Shown: one piece after another, positions 16,838 through 25,651 of the stretch
How positions within the stretch are numbered: the stretch's first letter is position 1
How the letters are laid out: each line of letters opens with the position of its first letter
Source: Microbacterium timonense
GTDB lineage: Bacteria; Actinomycetota; Actinomycetes; Actinomycetales; Microbacteriaceae
DNA length: 64,000 nucleotides
NCBI RefSeq assembly: GCF_900292075.1
Contig: NZ_OLMV01000005.1
Span: 215,073 to 279,072, forward strand
Direction of reading: 5' to 3'
The notes under the pieces: model-generated
The model's input: only the letters and a program-made list of their open reading frames with translations
What the model was told of the DNA's origin: nothing
Databases searched by the model: none
Made by a program: the position numbers and the translations under genes

Positions 16838-17787
16838 TGTCGGCGTCGCTGCAGACCCCGGGCGTGTCCCGGCCCGCGCCCGAGGCCGCCACCGTCGCGG
16901 TCACCGTGCCCAAGCGCTCACGCTGGCGTCGCAACATGGCACAGCCGAAGTCATTCGCTGGGCGCATCGTGCTGACGATCGTCCTCGTCGGGTTCGCCCT
17001 GCTGTTCCTGTACCCGTTCGCGTGGCTGCTGGCGGCGAGCTTCAAGCCTCGCGGCGAGGTCTTCGACAATGCGCTGATCCCCAAGACCTTCGTCCCCGAG
17101 AACTACATCGAGGTCTGGAACCAGCTTCCCCTCCTCAGCTGGATGTGGAACAGCATCGCGATCGCGCTGCTGGCCGCTACGGCGGTGGCGGTGTCGAGCT
17201 CGATCGTCGCGTTCGGCTTCGCGTACTTCAAGTTCCCGGGCCGCAACATCCTGTTCGGTCTGGTGCTGGCCACGATGATGCTCCCGGGCGCCGTCACGAT
17301 GATCCCGATCTACCTCATCTGGAAGGAGACCGGGCTGCTGGGCACCTGGGTGCCGCTGTGGGGCATGAACCTCTTCGGCTCGGCCTTCTACATCTTCCTG
17401 CAGCGCCAGTTCTATCTCGGGCTGCCCAAGGAGCTGTTCGAGGCGGCGCGCCTGGACGGTGCGAGCTATTGGGGGCTGTTCTGGCGGATCGCCATGCCGC
17501 TGTCGATCCCGTCGTTCGTGATCGTCTTCCTGTTCGAGTTCCAGGCCAGCTGGAACAACCTGCAGTCGGCCCTGATCTACCTGAACGCGGGGTCCGTCGA
17601 CGACTTCACGGCGCCGCTGGGCATCGCCTATGCCATGACGAAGTACAGCCCGACCGCCGGCGGTCACGGCGACTACCAGTACGTCATGGTCGCCGCTCTC
17701 CTGGTCACGCTGCCGATGCTGATCCTGTTCGCCTTCGGGCAGCGGTACTTCATCGAGGGTGTCGCCACGCAGGGACGCAAGGGCTGA
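16837..17787 (+). CDS. ABC sugar importer permease, MalG/UgpE type
   Basis: A 316-residue partner permease with six predicted membrane segments and the EAA loop EAARLDGASYWGLFWRIAMP. The TGATG overlap with the preceding gene implies coupled translation and assembly as a heterodimer. After its stop, 180 bp separate it from the binding-protein gene, enough for a second promoter. Confidence 0.9.
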   Translation: MSASLQTPGVSRPAPEAATVAVTVPKRSRWRRNMAQPKSFAGRIVLTIVLVGFALLFLYPFAWLLAASFKPRGEVFDNALIPKTFVPENYIEVWNQLPLLSWMWNSIAIALLAATAVAVSSSIVAFGFAYFKFPGRNILFGLVLATMMLPGAVTMIPIYLIWKETGLLGTWVPLWGMNLFGSAFYIFLQRQFYLGLPKELFEAARLDGASYWGLFWRIAMPLSIPSFVIVFLFEFQASWNNLQSALIYLNAGSVDDFTAPLGIAYAMTKYSPTAGGHGDYQYVMVAALLVTLPMLILFAFGQRYFIEGVATQGRKG

Positions 17788-17892
17788 GCGGATGCCTCCG
17801 TCTTACTGACATCGATTCCACAACGTACACATCACAAACCAATAAATACGCGGGCTGAACCGTTGCTGGACCCCCGTCTGGTGGGTACCGTC

Positions 17893-17912
17893 ATGTGGGA
17901 AGGTTCCCATAC
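17893..17912. promoter_or_regulatory. Operator-like palindrome before the binding-protein gene
   Basis: ATGTGGGAAGGTTCCCATAC has nine-base arms with seven matches and shares its left half (TGTGGGA) with the LacI-type site at 28254. GGTTCC...GGAACC (17902-17919) forms a second, overlapping dyad. The AT-rich stretch 17803-17852 just upstream may hold a promoter. This could be a weaker site for the same repressor or an RNA hairpin in the message. Confidence 0.45.
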
Positions 17913-17967
17913 AGGAACCCCTCACGCGGCGGCGGCAGCGAAGCCGCCCCGATCGAAAGGGAAACAG

Positions 17968-19332
17968 ATGCGCAAGCGCATTATCGGAATCGCCGCCATC
18001 GCGGCGTCCGCTGTCCTGCTGGCGGGCTGTGGCGGCGGCGGTGGCGGCGGCGAAGCCGCCGGCGACGTCGACTTCACGGCCGAACCGACCGGCACGATGT
18101 CCGCGTGGGGCTTCGAGAACGCCGACGACGTCGGCCAGTCCCGCCTCGACTACGCCGCGGAGCAGCTGAGCGACGTCAAGGTCGACCTCGACGCCACCGC
18201 GTTCGACGCCCAGAAGTTCACCACGCGCCTTGCCAGCGGTGACGTGCCCGACGTCGTGCAGATGGACCGCCGGTACGTCACCCAGTACGCGGCGCAGGAC
18301 CTCATCATGCCGCTGGACAAGTGCTTCGAAGCGCAGGACGTCAGCCCCGACGACTACTGGTACCCGTTCGTCGTCGACGACGTGCGCTACGACGACGCCA
18401 TCTGGGCGGTCCCGCAGTTCTACCAGCCGCCGGCCATCATCCTGAACAAGCGCGTCATGGACCAGGCGGGCGTGACGAACGAAGAGATCGACACGTCCAA
18501 CCCCGACGCGCTGCTGGGCGCCATCGCGAAGATGTACCAGGAGTCCGGCGGGGTGCCTACGCGCCTCGGCTTCGACCCGGTCTCCACGGGCCAGGCGGCA
18601 CTGTGGGTCCTCGGCATGGGGGGACAGCTCACCGACGCCGACGGCAAGCCGACGCTCGACGACCCGAGCAACGTGGCGGGTGTCGAGCTGCTCAAGCAGA
18701 TCAATGACGCGCAAGGCGGTTACGCGGCGGTGAAGAGCTTCACCGACTCGTTCGACACCTTCGGCGACAACAACCAGTACGTCACCGACCAGGTCGGCGC
18801 GCAGGTCAACGCCCAGTGGTACCCGAACGTGCTGTCGCCCTACGTCGACCAGATCCAGATCGAGGCGGTGCCCTTCAAGGACAGCGAAGGCAACCCGTTC
18901 TCGGTGTCGGGCGGCACGGCCTTCGTGATCCCCGCCGGAGCCAAGAACCCGGCGGCGGCATGCGCCTGGATGATCGACCTCACCAACGAGGACGCGTGGG
19001 CCGCGGCCGGCGCGGCGCGTGCCGAGACGCGCGCTGAGGACGGCGGCATCAACACCGGCCTGTTCACCGGTTCGCCGGGCCCTGACCAGTCGCTGCGTGA
19101 GGAGTACGTCGTCGAGAGCGGCAACGCCGGCTTCGACCAGACGATCTCGACGTACTACGACGTGCTGGACTACGGCCAGTCGTTCGGCTCTTCGCCGGCC
19201 GGACAGGACATCCAGAACGAGCTGAACAACGCCATCACCGCCGCCCTGCTGGGTGACAAGTCCATCGAGGACGCCCTCAAGGACGCCCAGTCCGCCGCGA
19301 TGCGGGCCTACGACAACGCGACCGCCGGCTGA
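17968..19332 (+). CDS. ABC sugar importer substrate-binding lipoprotein
   Basis: A 454-residue extracellular binding protein. Its signal peptide ends in the lipobox LLAGC (Cys near residue 21), followed by a Gly-rich linker, so it is a membrane-anchored lipoprotein. The fold is the MalE-like class (SBP_bac_1). The ATG has a good AAAGGGA site. A strong hairpin terminator follows the gene, which commonly keeps binding-protein mRNA in excess over downstream genes. Confidence 0.9.
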   Translation: MRKRIIGIAAIAASAVLLAGCGGGGGGGEAAGDVDFTAEPTGTMSAWGFENADDVGQSRLDYAAEQLSDVKVDLDATAFDAQKFTTRLASGDVPDVVQMDRRYVTQYAAQDLIMPLDKCFEAQDVSPDDYWYPFVVDDVRYDDAIWAVPQFYQPPAIILNKRVMDQAGVTNEEIDTSNPDALLGAIAKMYQESGGVPTRLGFDPVSTGQAALWVLGMGGQLTDADGKPTLDDPSNVAGVELLKQINDAQGGYAAVKSFTDSFDTFGDNNQYVTDQVGAQVNAQWYPNVLSPYVDQIQIEAVPFKDSEGNPFSVSGGTAFVIPAGAKNPAAACAWMIDLTNEDAWAAAGAARAETRAEDGGINTGLFTGSPGPDQSLREEYVVESGNAGFDQTISTYYDVLDYGQSFGSSPAGQDIQNELNNAITAALLGDKSIEDALKDAQSAAMRAYDNATAG

Positions 19333-19362
19333 CAGACGGCACTCGCACTCCGGGAGGAAACG

Positions 19363-19392
19363 GGGGCGGGTCGACTCCGGTCGACCCGCCCC
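19363..19392 (+). terminator. Strong hairpin after the binding-protein gene
   Basis: The arms GGGGCGGGTCGAC (19363-19375) and GTCGACCCGCCCC (19380-19392) pair perfectly around a TCCG loop. There is no T-run, as is common in actinobacteria. It probably attenuates read-through into the mannosidase gene. Confidence 0.8.
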
Positions 19393-19449
19393 TGCTCGTC
19401 CCCCGCCAGCTGGAAACACCCTCGCCACGGAAACGGAACCACGCGCACG

Positions 19450-21907
19450 ATGTCGATCCGCGAGATCCTCCTCATCGGCCACACCCACCACGACGTCGGC
19501 TACACGAACAGCCCGCGTCTGATCGACACGATGCACGGCCGCATCGTCGACCGCGTGCTCGAGCTCGCGGACGAGAACCGGGCCGATGGGCCAGACGGCT
19601 TCCGGTGGACCTTCGAGGTCTCGGCCCGTGCTGTCGTTCCTGAAGCGCGCCCTCCCCGACCATGTCCGGCGCCTGGCTGAGCTGTCGCAGAACGGCACGA
19701 TCGCCGTGACCGGCGGCTACCTCAACATGACGCAGCTGCCGAGCACCTTCGAGTTCGACGCCGCCTATGCGCAGCTCGCGCGCATCCGGGCCGCCGGCGT
19801 CGAGGTCCGCACGCAGCAGCACGGCGACGTCAACGGGCTGTCGTGGGGCGCGGTGGATCAGATGACGGATGCCGGGATCACGCGGCTCGTCATGGCCCTC
19901 AACCCCGACCACGGACGGCCCCCGTTCCCCCAGCCGAGCGGATTCTGGTGGGAGGGGCCGTCCGGCCGGCGCGTCTTCGTGTGGCTGTCGACCCATTACG
20001 GCTTCGGCGAGGAGTGGGGGATCGTCGACGGCGAGGTGGACCTCGCGGAGCAGCACATCGCTGCATTCGTCGACGAGCTCGAACGCCGCGAGGACTACCC
20101 GTGGACCCGAGCCGTCGTTCATGCGGGCAACGACAACCGGTGGCCGACGGTGCTGTTCCTCGACGTGGTCCGCCACTGGAACGCCCGGCATCCCGACCGC
20201 CCGATGCGCACCGCGACGATCGATCAGGCGCTCGATGCCCTGCAGGCCGAGGCCGGCGGTTTCGACGTGCCGACGGTGCGGGGCGAATGGGCGGACTGGT
20301 GGTCGCACGGGCACGGCTCGACCGCGCGAGAGGTCGCTGTCTACCGCGAGGCGCGAACTTTCGCCCGCGCGGCGCAGAGCACGCTCTCACTCGCGACGCT
20401 TGCCCGAGGCGAGTCCGTGCCGCATTTCGACGTGCTCGGCTATCGTCGTGGACCCGTGCGCCTCCGGCCGCACGACGAGATCACCGAGACCCTCGACCAC
20501 GTCGACGAGCAGCTGCTGCTGTACGGCGAGCACACGTGGGGAAGTTGGGAGACGTACTCCAAGCCGCACTCCACCTTCAGCCACTCCCATCACAACGCCA
20601 AGTCGGCGTTCGCCTACGAGGCCTTCGACCATGCTCGCGATCTCGCGATCGAAGGATGGTTCCGCTACGCGTACGCGGGCGGCGGGACAGCCGAGGGCCG
20701 GACTGACGCGGTCGTGGTGGTCAACCCGACGGAGGCCGCGCGCCGGGAGCTGGTGGACGTGGAGGTCGCCGGCGTGCGACGGGTGCGGGTCCTCGCCGAT
20801 GTGGACGCGTTCGGCGTCGCGGTGCTCCCCGTCCCGGAGCCGGCGCAGGCGGAGCCGGCGACCGGCGCGATCGCGGCAGGACGCTACCTGGTGACCGTCG
20901 ACCCCGCCCGGGGCGGGGTGGTGTCGCTCGTCGACACCACGGACGGACGAGAGCTCATCGACCCCGCTGCGCCGGCGGGGCTCGGCGCCATCGTGGACGA
21001 GGTGGTGCGGCCGGGGTCACGGCATCCGATGATCACCGAGTCGCCCAAACTCTTCCACCCCGAACACCCCGGTCCGCTCTTCGACCGGCAGGTCGCAGCC
21101 GGGGACGGGCCGGTCCGCGTGCGGCGTTCGGGCGCGGTGACCGAGATCGTGTGGGAGACCACGGTCGCCGGCATCCCGGGCATCACCTCGACCCTCGTGA
21201 TCGCCGACGGGTCCGCCGACATCGACCTCGACGTCCGGGTGACCAAGCCGGAACGGTTCGACCCCGAGAGCGTGTTCGTCGCCTTCCCGTTCGCCGTGAC
21301 GGAGCCCGAGTTCCTCCTCGAGACCGCGGGTGCGGTGTTCGCGGCCGACCGCGAGCAGCTCCCCGACACGAGCAAGGACTGGTATTCGATCCAGCACGCC
21401 GTCGGCGTCCGCGGCGGCGGTGGCGGCATCCTGTGGGGATCGCTGGACGCACCCCTCGTGCAACTGGGCGGCTTCCACACCGGCAAGTGGGCGGCCCGGC
21501 TCGACGCCCCGATCGGCCACGTGAACAGCTGGCTCATGAACAACCTGCACTTCACGAACTTCCAGGCACGGCAGGAGGTCACCCGCCGCTTCCGCTACCG
21601 GTTCCGCCCGGTCCGCGACCTCGGCGCCGCCGATGTGCGGCGCTACGGCCGTGACCTGCTGGAACCGCTGCAGGCGCGGCACACGATCGCACCGCCCGCC
21701 CGGCCGGTCACCGCGCCGCTGGCGATCACGCCGGCGGACGCGCTCCTGGTCGAGCTGCGTCCGACGTCGCAGGGCGCGGTCCGTGCGCGCTTGCGCAACA
21801 TCTCCGCCGTCGAGGTGACGGCGTCGGTCACTCGCTCCGGCGAGCCTGCGGTCTCGGTCACCGTGCCCGCCGCGGGGACCGCCGACGTCCTGCTCGATCC
21901 CCGATGA
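19450..21907 (+). pseudogene. GH38-like alpha-mannosidase interrupted by a frameshift
   Basis: The first 57 or so codons (from ATG 19450) encode MSIREILLIGHTHHDVGYTN, which carries a GH38-style zinc-binding HxHHD motif, down to FRWTFEV. The rest of the protein is in the next frame from about 19622, beginning RPVLSFLKRALPDHV and including QQHGDVNGLSWGAVDQM with the probable catalytic Asp. One surplus base around 19621-19624 (TCGG) explains the break; without it the product is about 818 residues. It is either a real lesion or a sequencing error. It lies downstream of the importer and before the ABC exporter, and probably hydrolyses mannosides taken up by the importer. DUF5054 is an alternative name for this clade. 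Confidence 0.75.
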
Positions 21908-21962
21908 TCCCGGCGGCCGGCACCATGCGACGCTCGTGCGGAAGGGAAGGAGCGCGCAGACC

Positions 21963-23825
21963 GTGAGCTCTCTTCAGGCGCCCACGGGTTCCCCGCTGCG
22001 CCTGCTGCTGTGGCAGGCGGCGCGCCAGCCGGCGACGCTGGCCGGAGGCGTGCTCTTCGGCGTGCTGTGGATGTTGTGCCAGGTGGTCTGGCCGTACCTG
22101 CTCGGGCAGGCGATCGACGCCGGGTTGGCGGCCGGCGTGCGCGGTGTGCTGCCCTGGTGTGCGGCGCTCGGTGTCGTGGCGGTCCTCCAGGCGCTGTTCG
22201 CCGTGCTGCGCCATCGCATGGCGGTGTCCAACTGGCTGCGCTCGTCGCTGGGTGTCTCCCGGATCATCGGCTACCACAGCGCCGAGACCGGTGCCGCGAT
22301 CGCCGCCGACAGCTCGGCCGGCGAGGTCGCCTCCACGGTCGCCAACGACGCGCTGCGCGTGGGCGAGATGTTCGACGTGACGGCGCGGTTCTCGGGCGGC
22401 GTCGTGGCCTACGTCGCGGTCGGCGTCATCGCGATGTTCACGTCGCCGGCCCTGGGGCTGTTCGTCCTGCTCGGGATGCCGGTGCTCGTGGCGGTGCTGA
22501 CCCTCTTCGTCCGCCCGCTCGCCCGACGGCAGGCGGCCTGGCGGCGCGAGCAGGGGGCCCTGACAGAACTCGCCGCCGACACCGTCGTGGGGCTGCGGGT
22601 GCTGCGAGGCATCGGCGGTGAGGAGCAGTTCGTCCAGCGCTATGCGCGGCGATCGTCCGATCTGCGCGGTCGTGCGGTCGACGTCGCGCGCCTGGGCTCA
22701 TGGCTCGACGCGCTCCAGATCCTGCTGCCGGGTCTCTTCGTGGCCGCCGTCGTCTGGTTCGGCGCGCGGCTGGTGCTGGCCGGCGAGATCAGCCCCGGCG
22801 AGCTCGTCACGTTCTACGGGTACTCGATCTTCCTCATCGTGCCCCTGCGCACCACGGTCGAGGCGAGCCAGGCCTTCGCGCGGGGGTTCGTGGCGACCGG
22901 TCGCGTGCTCGATGTGCTGCGGGTGCAGCGGGCAGTGCGCGACCCTGAGCACCCGGAGCGGGCGCCGCAGGGAAGCGCCGAGATCGTCGACGTGGCCTCG
23001 GGCGCCGTCATCGCACCGGGGGTGTTCACGGCGCTCGTGGACGAGGATCCGGATGCCGCGGCCACGGTGGCGACGCGCCTCGGCCGGTTCGACGACCGGC
23101 AGCACACGATCGCCCCCGTGCTGTGGGGTGGCGTGGATCACACGCGCGTGCCGGTACAGGAGGTGCGCCGCCGCATCGTCGTCAGCGACGCGACCCCGCA
23201 CCTGTTCACCGGCAGGCTGCGCGACGGACTCGACGTCCAGAGTGTGCGCGCTCCCGATCGTGCGCCATCGCCGTCGGCGCGGCGGGCCAAGATCGACCAG
23301 GCATTGGGCATCGCGGCGGCCGACGACGCCGTGCAGGCGCTGCCCGCTGGTCTGGAGGAGCACGTGCCCGAACGTGCCAGCGTGCTCTCGGGCGGCCAGC
23401 GCCAGCGGCTGAGTCTGGCCCGCGCCCTTCTCACCGACGCCGAGGTCCTCGTGCTGATCGAACCGACGAGCGCGCTGGATGCCAACACCGAGGCGACGAT
23501 CGCGGCGCGGCTCCATCGTGCGCGCGCCGGGCGCACGACCGTGCTGGTGACGGCGAGCCCGTTGCTGCTGGATCGCGTGGACGTCATCCACGTCATGCGC
23601 AACGGCCGCGTGGTCGGGTCCGGCACCCATGCGGAGCTGCTGCGCCGGGACGACCCGGTCGGAGCGCGGTACCGGCGGATCGTGGCGCGCACAACCAGCG
23701 ACGCGGAGCCGCCGGCGGGTGAAGAGCTCGACGCGCCGTGGACCGGGTCCATCCAGACCCTCTGGACCAAGGCGACCGAGACGGGTGCGATCCGCACCGT
23801 GCGAGAGGAGCCCGGCGATGACTGA
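21963..23825 (+). CDS. ABC exporter half-transporter with degenerate ATP site (subunit 1)
   Basis: A 620-residue half-transporter: a six-helix ABC_membrane domain, then a nucleotide-binding domain. The Walker A loop is gone (the region reads APGVFTALVDEDPDAAAT) and the Walker B aspartate is replaced (VLVLIEPTSALD), but the signature LSGGQRQRLSLARALL is intact. The GTG at 21963 follows an AAGGGAAGGAG site. It overlaps subunit 2 by 8 bp. In heterodimeric exporters such a subunit supplies the signature to its partner's Walker A site. Substrate unknown. Confidence 0.88.
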   Translation: MSSLQAPTGSPLRLLLWQAARQPATLAGGVLFGVLWMLCQVVWPYLLGQAIDAGLAAGVRGVLPWCAALGVVAVLQALFAVLRHRMAVSNWLRSSLGVSRIIGYHSAETGAAIAADSSAGEVASTVANDALRVGEMFDVTARFSGGVVAYVAVGVIAMFTSPALGLFVLLGMPVLVAVLTLFVRPLARRQAAWRREQGALTELAADTVVGLRVLRGIGGEEQFVQRYARRSSDLRGRAVDVARLGSWLDALQILLPGLFVAAVVWFGARLVLAGEISPGELVTFYGYSIFLIVPLRTTVEASQAFARGFVATGRVLDVLRVQRAVRDPEHPERAPQGSAEIVDVASGAVIAPGVFTALVDEDPDAAATVATRLGRFDDRQHTIAPVLWGGVDHTRVPVQEVRRRIVVSDATPHLFTGRLRDGLDVQSVRAPDRAPSPSARRAKIDQALGIAAADDAVQALPAGLEEHVPERASVLSGGQRQRLSLARALLTDAEVLVLIEPTSALDANTEATIAARLHRARAGRTTVLVTASPLLLDRVDVIHVMRNGRVVGSGTHAELLRRDDPVGARYRRIVARTTSDAEPPAGEELDAPWTGSIQTLWTKATETGAIRTVREEPGDD

Positions 23826-25584
23826 CACGGCGCTGCCGGTCGCCGGAGGCGACAGGATCCGCGAGGTCGCTCGCGGCCTCGTGCGACGCCACCGCGGCGA
23901 GCTGCTCCTGGTGATCGCGCTGCACGCGGCTGCCGCTCTGGCGGGTCTGGTCGGCCCGTGGGTCATCGGTCGCATGATCGACGCGCTGTCGTCGGGCACC
24001 GCCGGCATGACCACGATCGACCTCATGTTCGCGGCACTGGCGGGCGCGGTCGTCGCCCAGGCGCTCGTGACCCGGTTCGCGCAGCTCTGGTCGCTGCGCC
24101 TCGGGGAATCCGTGTTCGCCAAGCTGCGCGAGGACTTCTTGGCCACGGTGACCTCGCTGCCGCTGGCGGTGGTCGAGCGGGCCGGCACCGGGGACCTGCT
24201 CTCACGCACCACGAGCGATGTCGACGCCGTCGCGCAGACGGTGCGGTTCGGCGTGCCCCGGATCCTCGTGACCGGCATGACGGTGATCCTCACCCTCGGC
24301 GCGGCGTTCATCATCAACCCGCTCGTGGCACCCGCCATCCTCGCCGGCGTGCCGCTCATCGCCCTCAGCAGCCGTTGGTACCTCAAGAGGTCCGGCCCGG
24401 GCTACCGTCGCCAGCTCGCTTCGTACGGGCGCCTGGTCGGGGTCGTCAACGAGACCGTCGAGGGTGCGCGGACCATCGACGCACTCGATCTCGCCCCCGT
24501 GCAGCGGGTGAAGATCGACCGCGCGCTCGCAGCGCGCAACGCGGCGGAGCGGTACACGCTCGGCCTGCGCAGCGTCTGGTATCCGCTGACCACCCTCGGC
24601 TTCCTCCTCCCCGTGATCGCTGTCCTGCTGTGGGGCGCGTACCTGTCGGGGCAGGGATTGGCCACCGTGGGCGATGTCACCTCGATCGCCCTCTATGCGA
24701 TGCAGCTCACCGGTCCCGTCGAAGAGCTCGTCAACTGGATGGACCGGCTGCAGGTCGGTTCCACGGCGCTGGCGCGGATCGTGGGCGTGGCCGAGGTGCC
24801 CACCGACCGGCCCGGTGCCGACGAGACGCCGGACGGTGCGCAACTGGAGGCGCGCGGCATCCGCTTCTCGTATCGCGAGGGTGTCGACGTGCTGCGCGAT
24901 GTGGACCTCGTGCCGCGCCTCGGAGAGCGGATCGCGATCGTCGGCCCGTCGGGGTCGGGCAAGTCGACGCTCGCGCGGCTGCTCACCGGCATCACGGCGC
25001 CCTCCGCCGGCACGGTGCGGGTCGGTGGCGCCGACGTCATGCGCATTCCGCTGGATGTGCTGCGCCAGCATGTCGCGCTGGTCTCACAGGAGCATCACGT
25101 GTTCGTCGGGACACTCGCCGACAACCTTCGCCTCGCGGCCCCGGACGCCCGCGACAGCGAATTGGAGGAGGCGCTCGAGGCTGTCGGTGCGCTGCGCTGG
25201 GTGCGCGCGATGCCGGACGGGGTGGACACCGTCGTCGGCTCCGGCGGTGTGGTGCTGACCCCCGCGCAGGCGCAGCAGGTCGCGCTGGCCCGGCTCGTGC
25301 TGCTGGACCCCGACACGCTCGTGCTCGACGAGGCGACGTCGCTGCTTGACCCCCGCGCCGCGCGCGGTCTCGAACAGTCGCTCGACCGCGTGCTCGAGGG
25401 GCGCACCGTCATCGCGATCGCCCACCGGCTGCACACGGCGCGGGATGCCGACCGCATCATCGTGATGCGCGACGGGCGGATCGTGGAGTCGGGCACCCAC
25501 GACGAGCTCATCGCGATGGGAGGCGAGTACGGCGCACTGTGGCGGTCGTGGCAGGCGGAGTCGGCCGACGACCCCGGCGCCTGA
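23818..25584 (+). CDS. ABC exporter half-transporter with intact Walker motifs (subunit 2)
   Basis: A 588-residue half-transporter: membrane domain, then a nucleotide-binding domain with Walker A GPSGSGKST, Walker B LVLDEATS and the switch AHRLH. The signature, however, is LTPAQAQQVALAR instead of LSGGQ. It is therefore the mirror image of subunit 1, and the pair can form only one complete ATP site. The overlap with subunit 1 supports 1:1 assembly. Confidence 0.88.
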   Translation: MTDTALPVAGGDRIREVARGLVRRHRGELLLVIALHAAAALAGLVGPWVIGRMIDALSSGTAGMTTIDLMFAALAGAVVAQALVTRFAQLWSLRLGESVFAKLREDFLATVTSLPLAVVERAGTGDLLSRTTSDVDAVAQTVRFGVPRILVTGMTVILTLGAAFIINPLVAPAILAGVPLIALSSRWYLKRSGPGYRRQLASYGRLVGVVNETVEGARTIDALDLAPVQRVKIDRALAARNAAERYTLGLRSVWYPLTTLGFLLPVIAVLLWGAYLSGQGLATVGDVTSIALYAMQLTGPVEELVNWMDRLQVGSTALARIVGVAEVPTDRPGADETPDGAQLEARGIRFSYREGVDVLRDVDLVPRLGERIAIVGPSGSGKSTLARLLTGITAPSAGTVRVGGADVMRIPLDVLRQHVALVSQEHHVFVGTLADNLRLAAPDARDSELEEALEAVGALRWVRAMPDGVDTVVGSGGVVLTPAQAQQVALARLVLLDPDTLVLDEATSLLDPRAARGLEQSLDRVLEGRTVIAIAHRLHTARDADRIIVMRDGRIVESGTHDELIAMGGEYGALWRSWQAESADDPGA

Positions 25585-25651
25585 CGCCGCGCCGCGGCAT
25601 CCGCTCAGCCGAAGGCGCCCGAGGCCTCTCGCCCAGCGGACGCCGCGGTCC

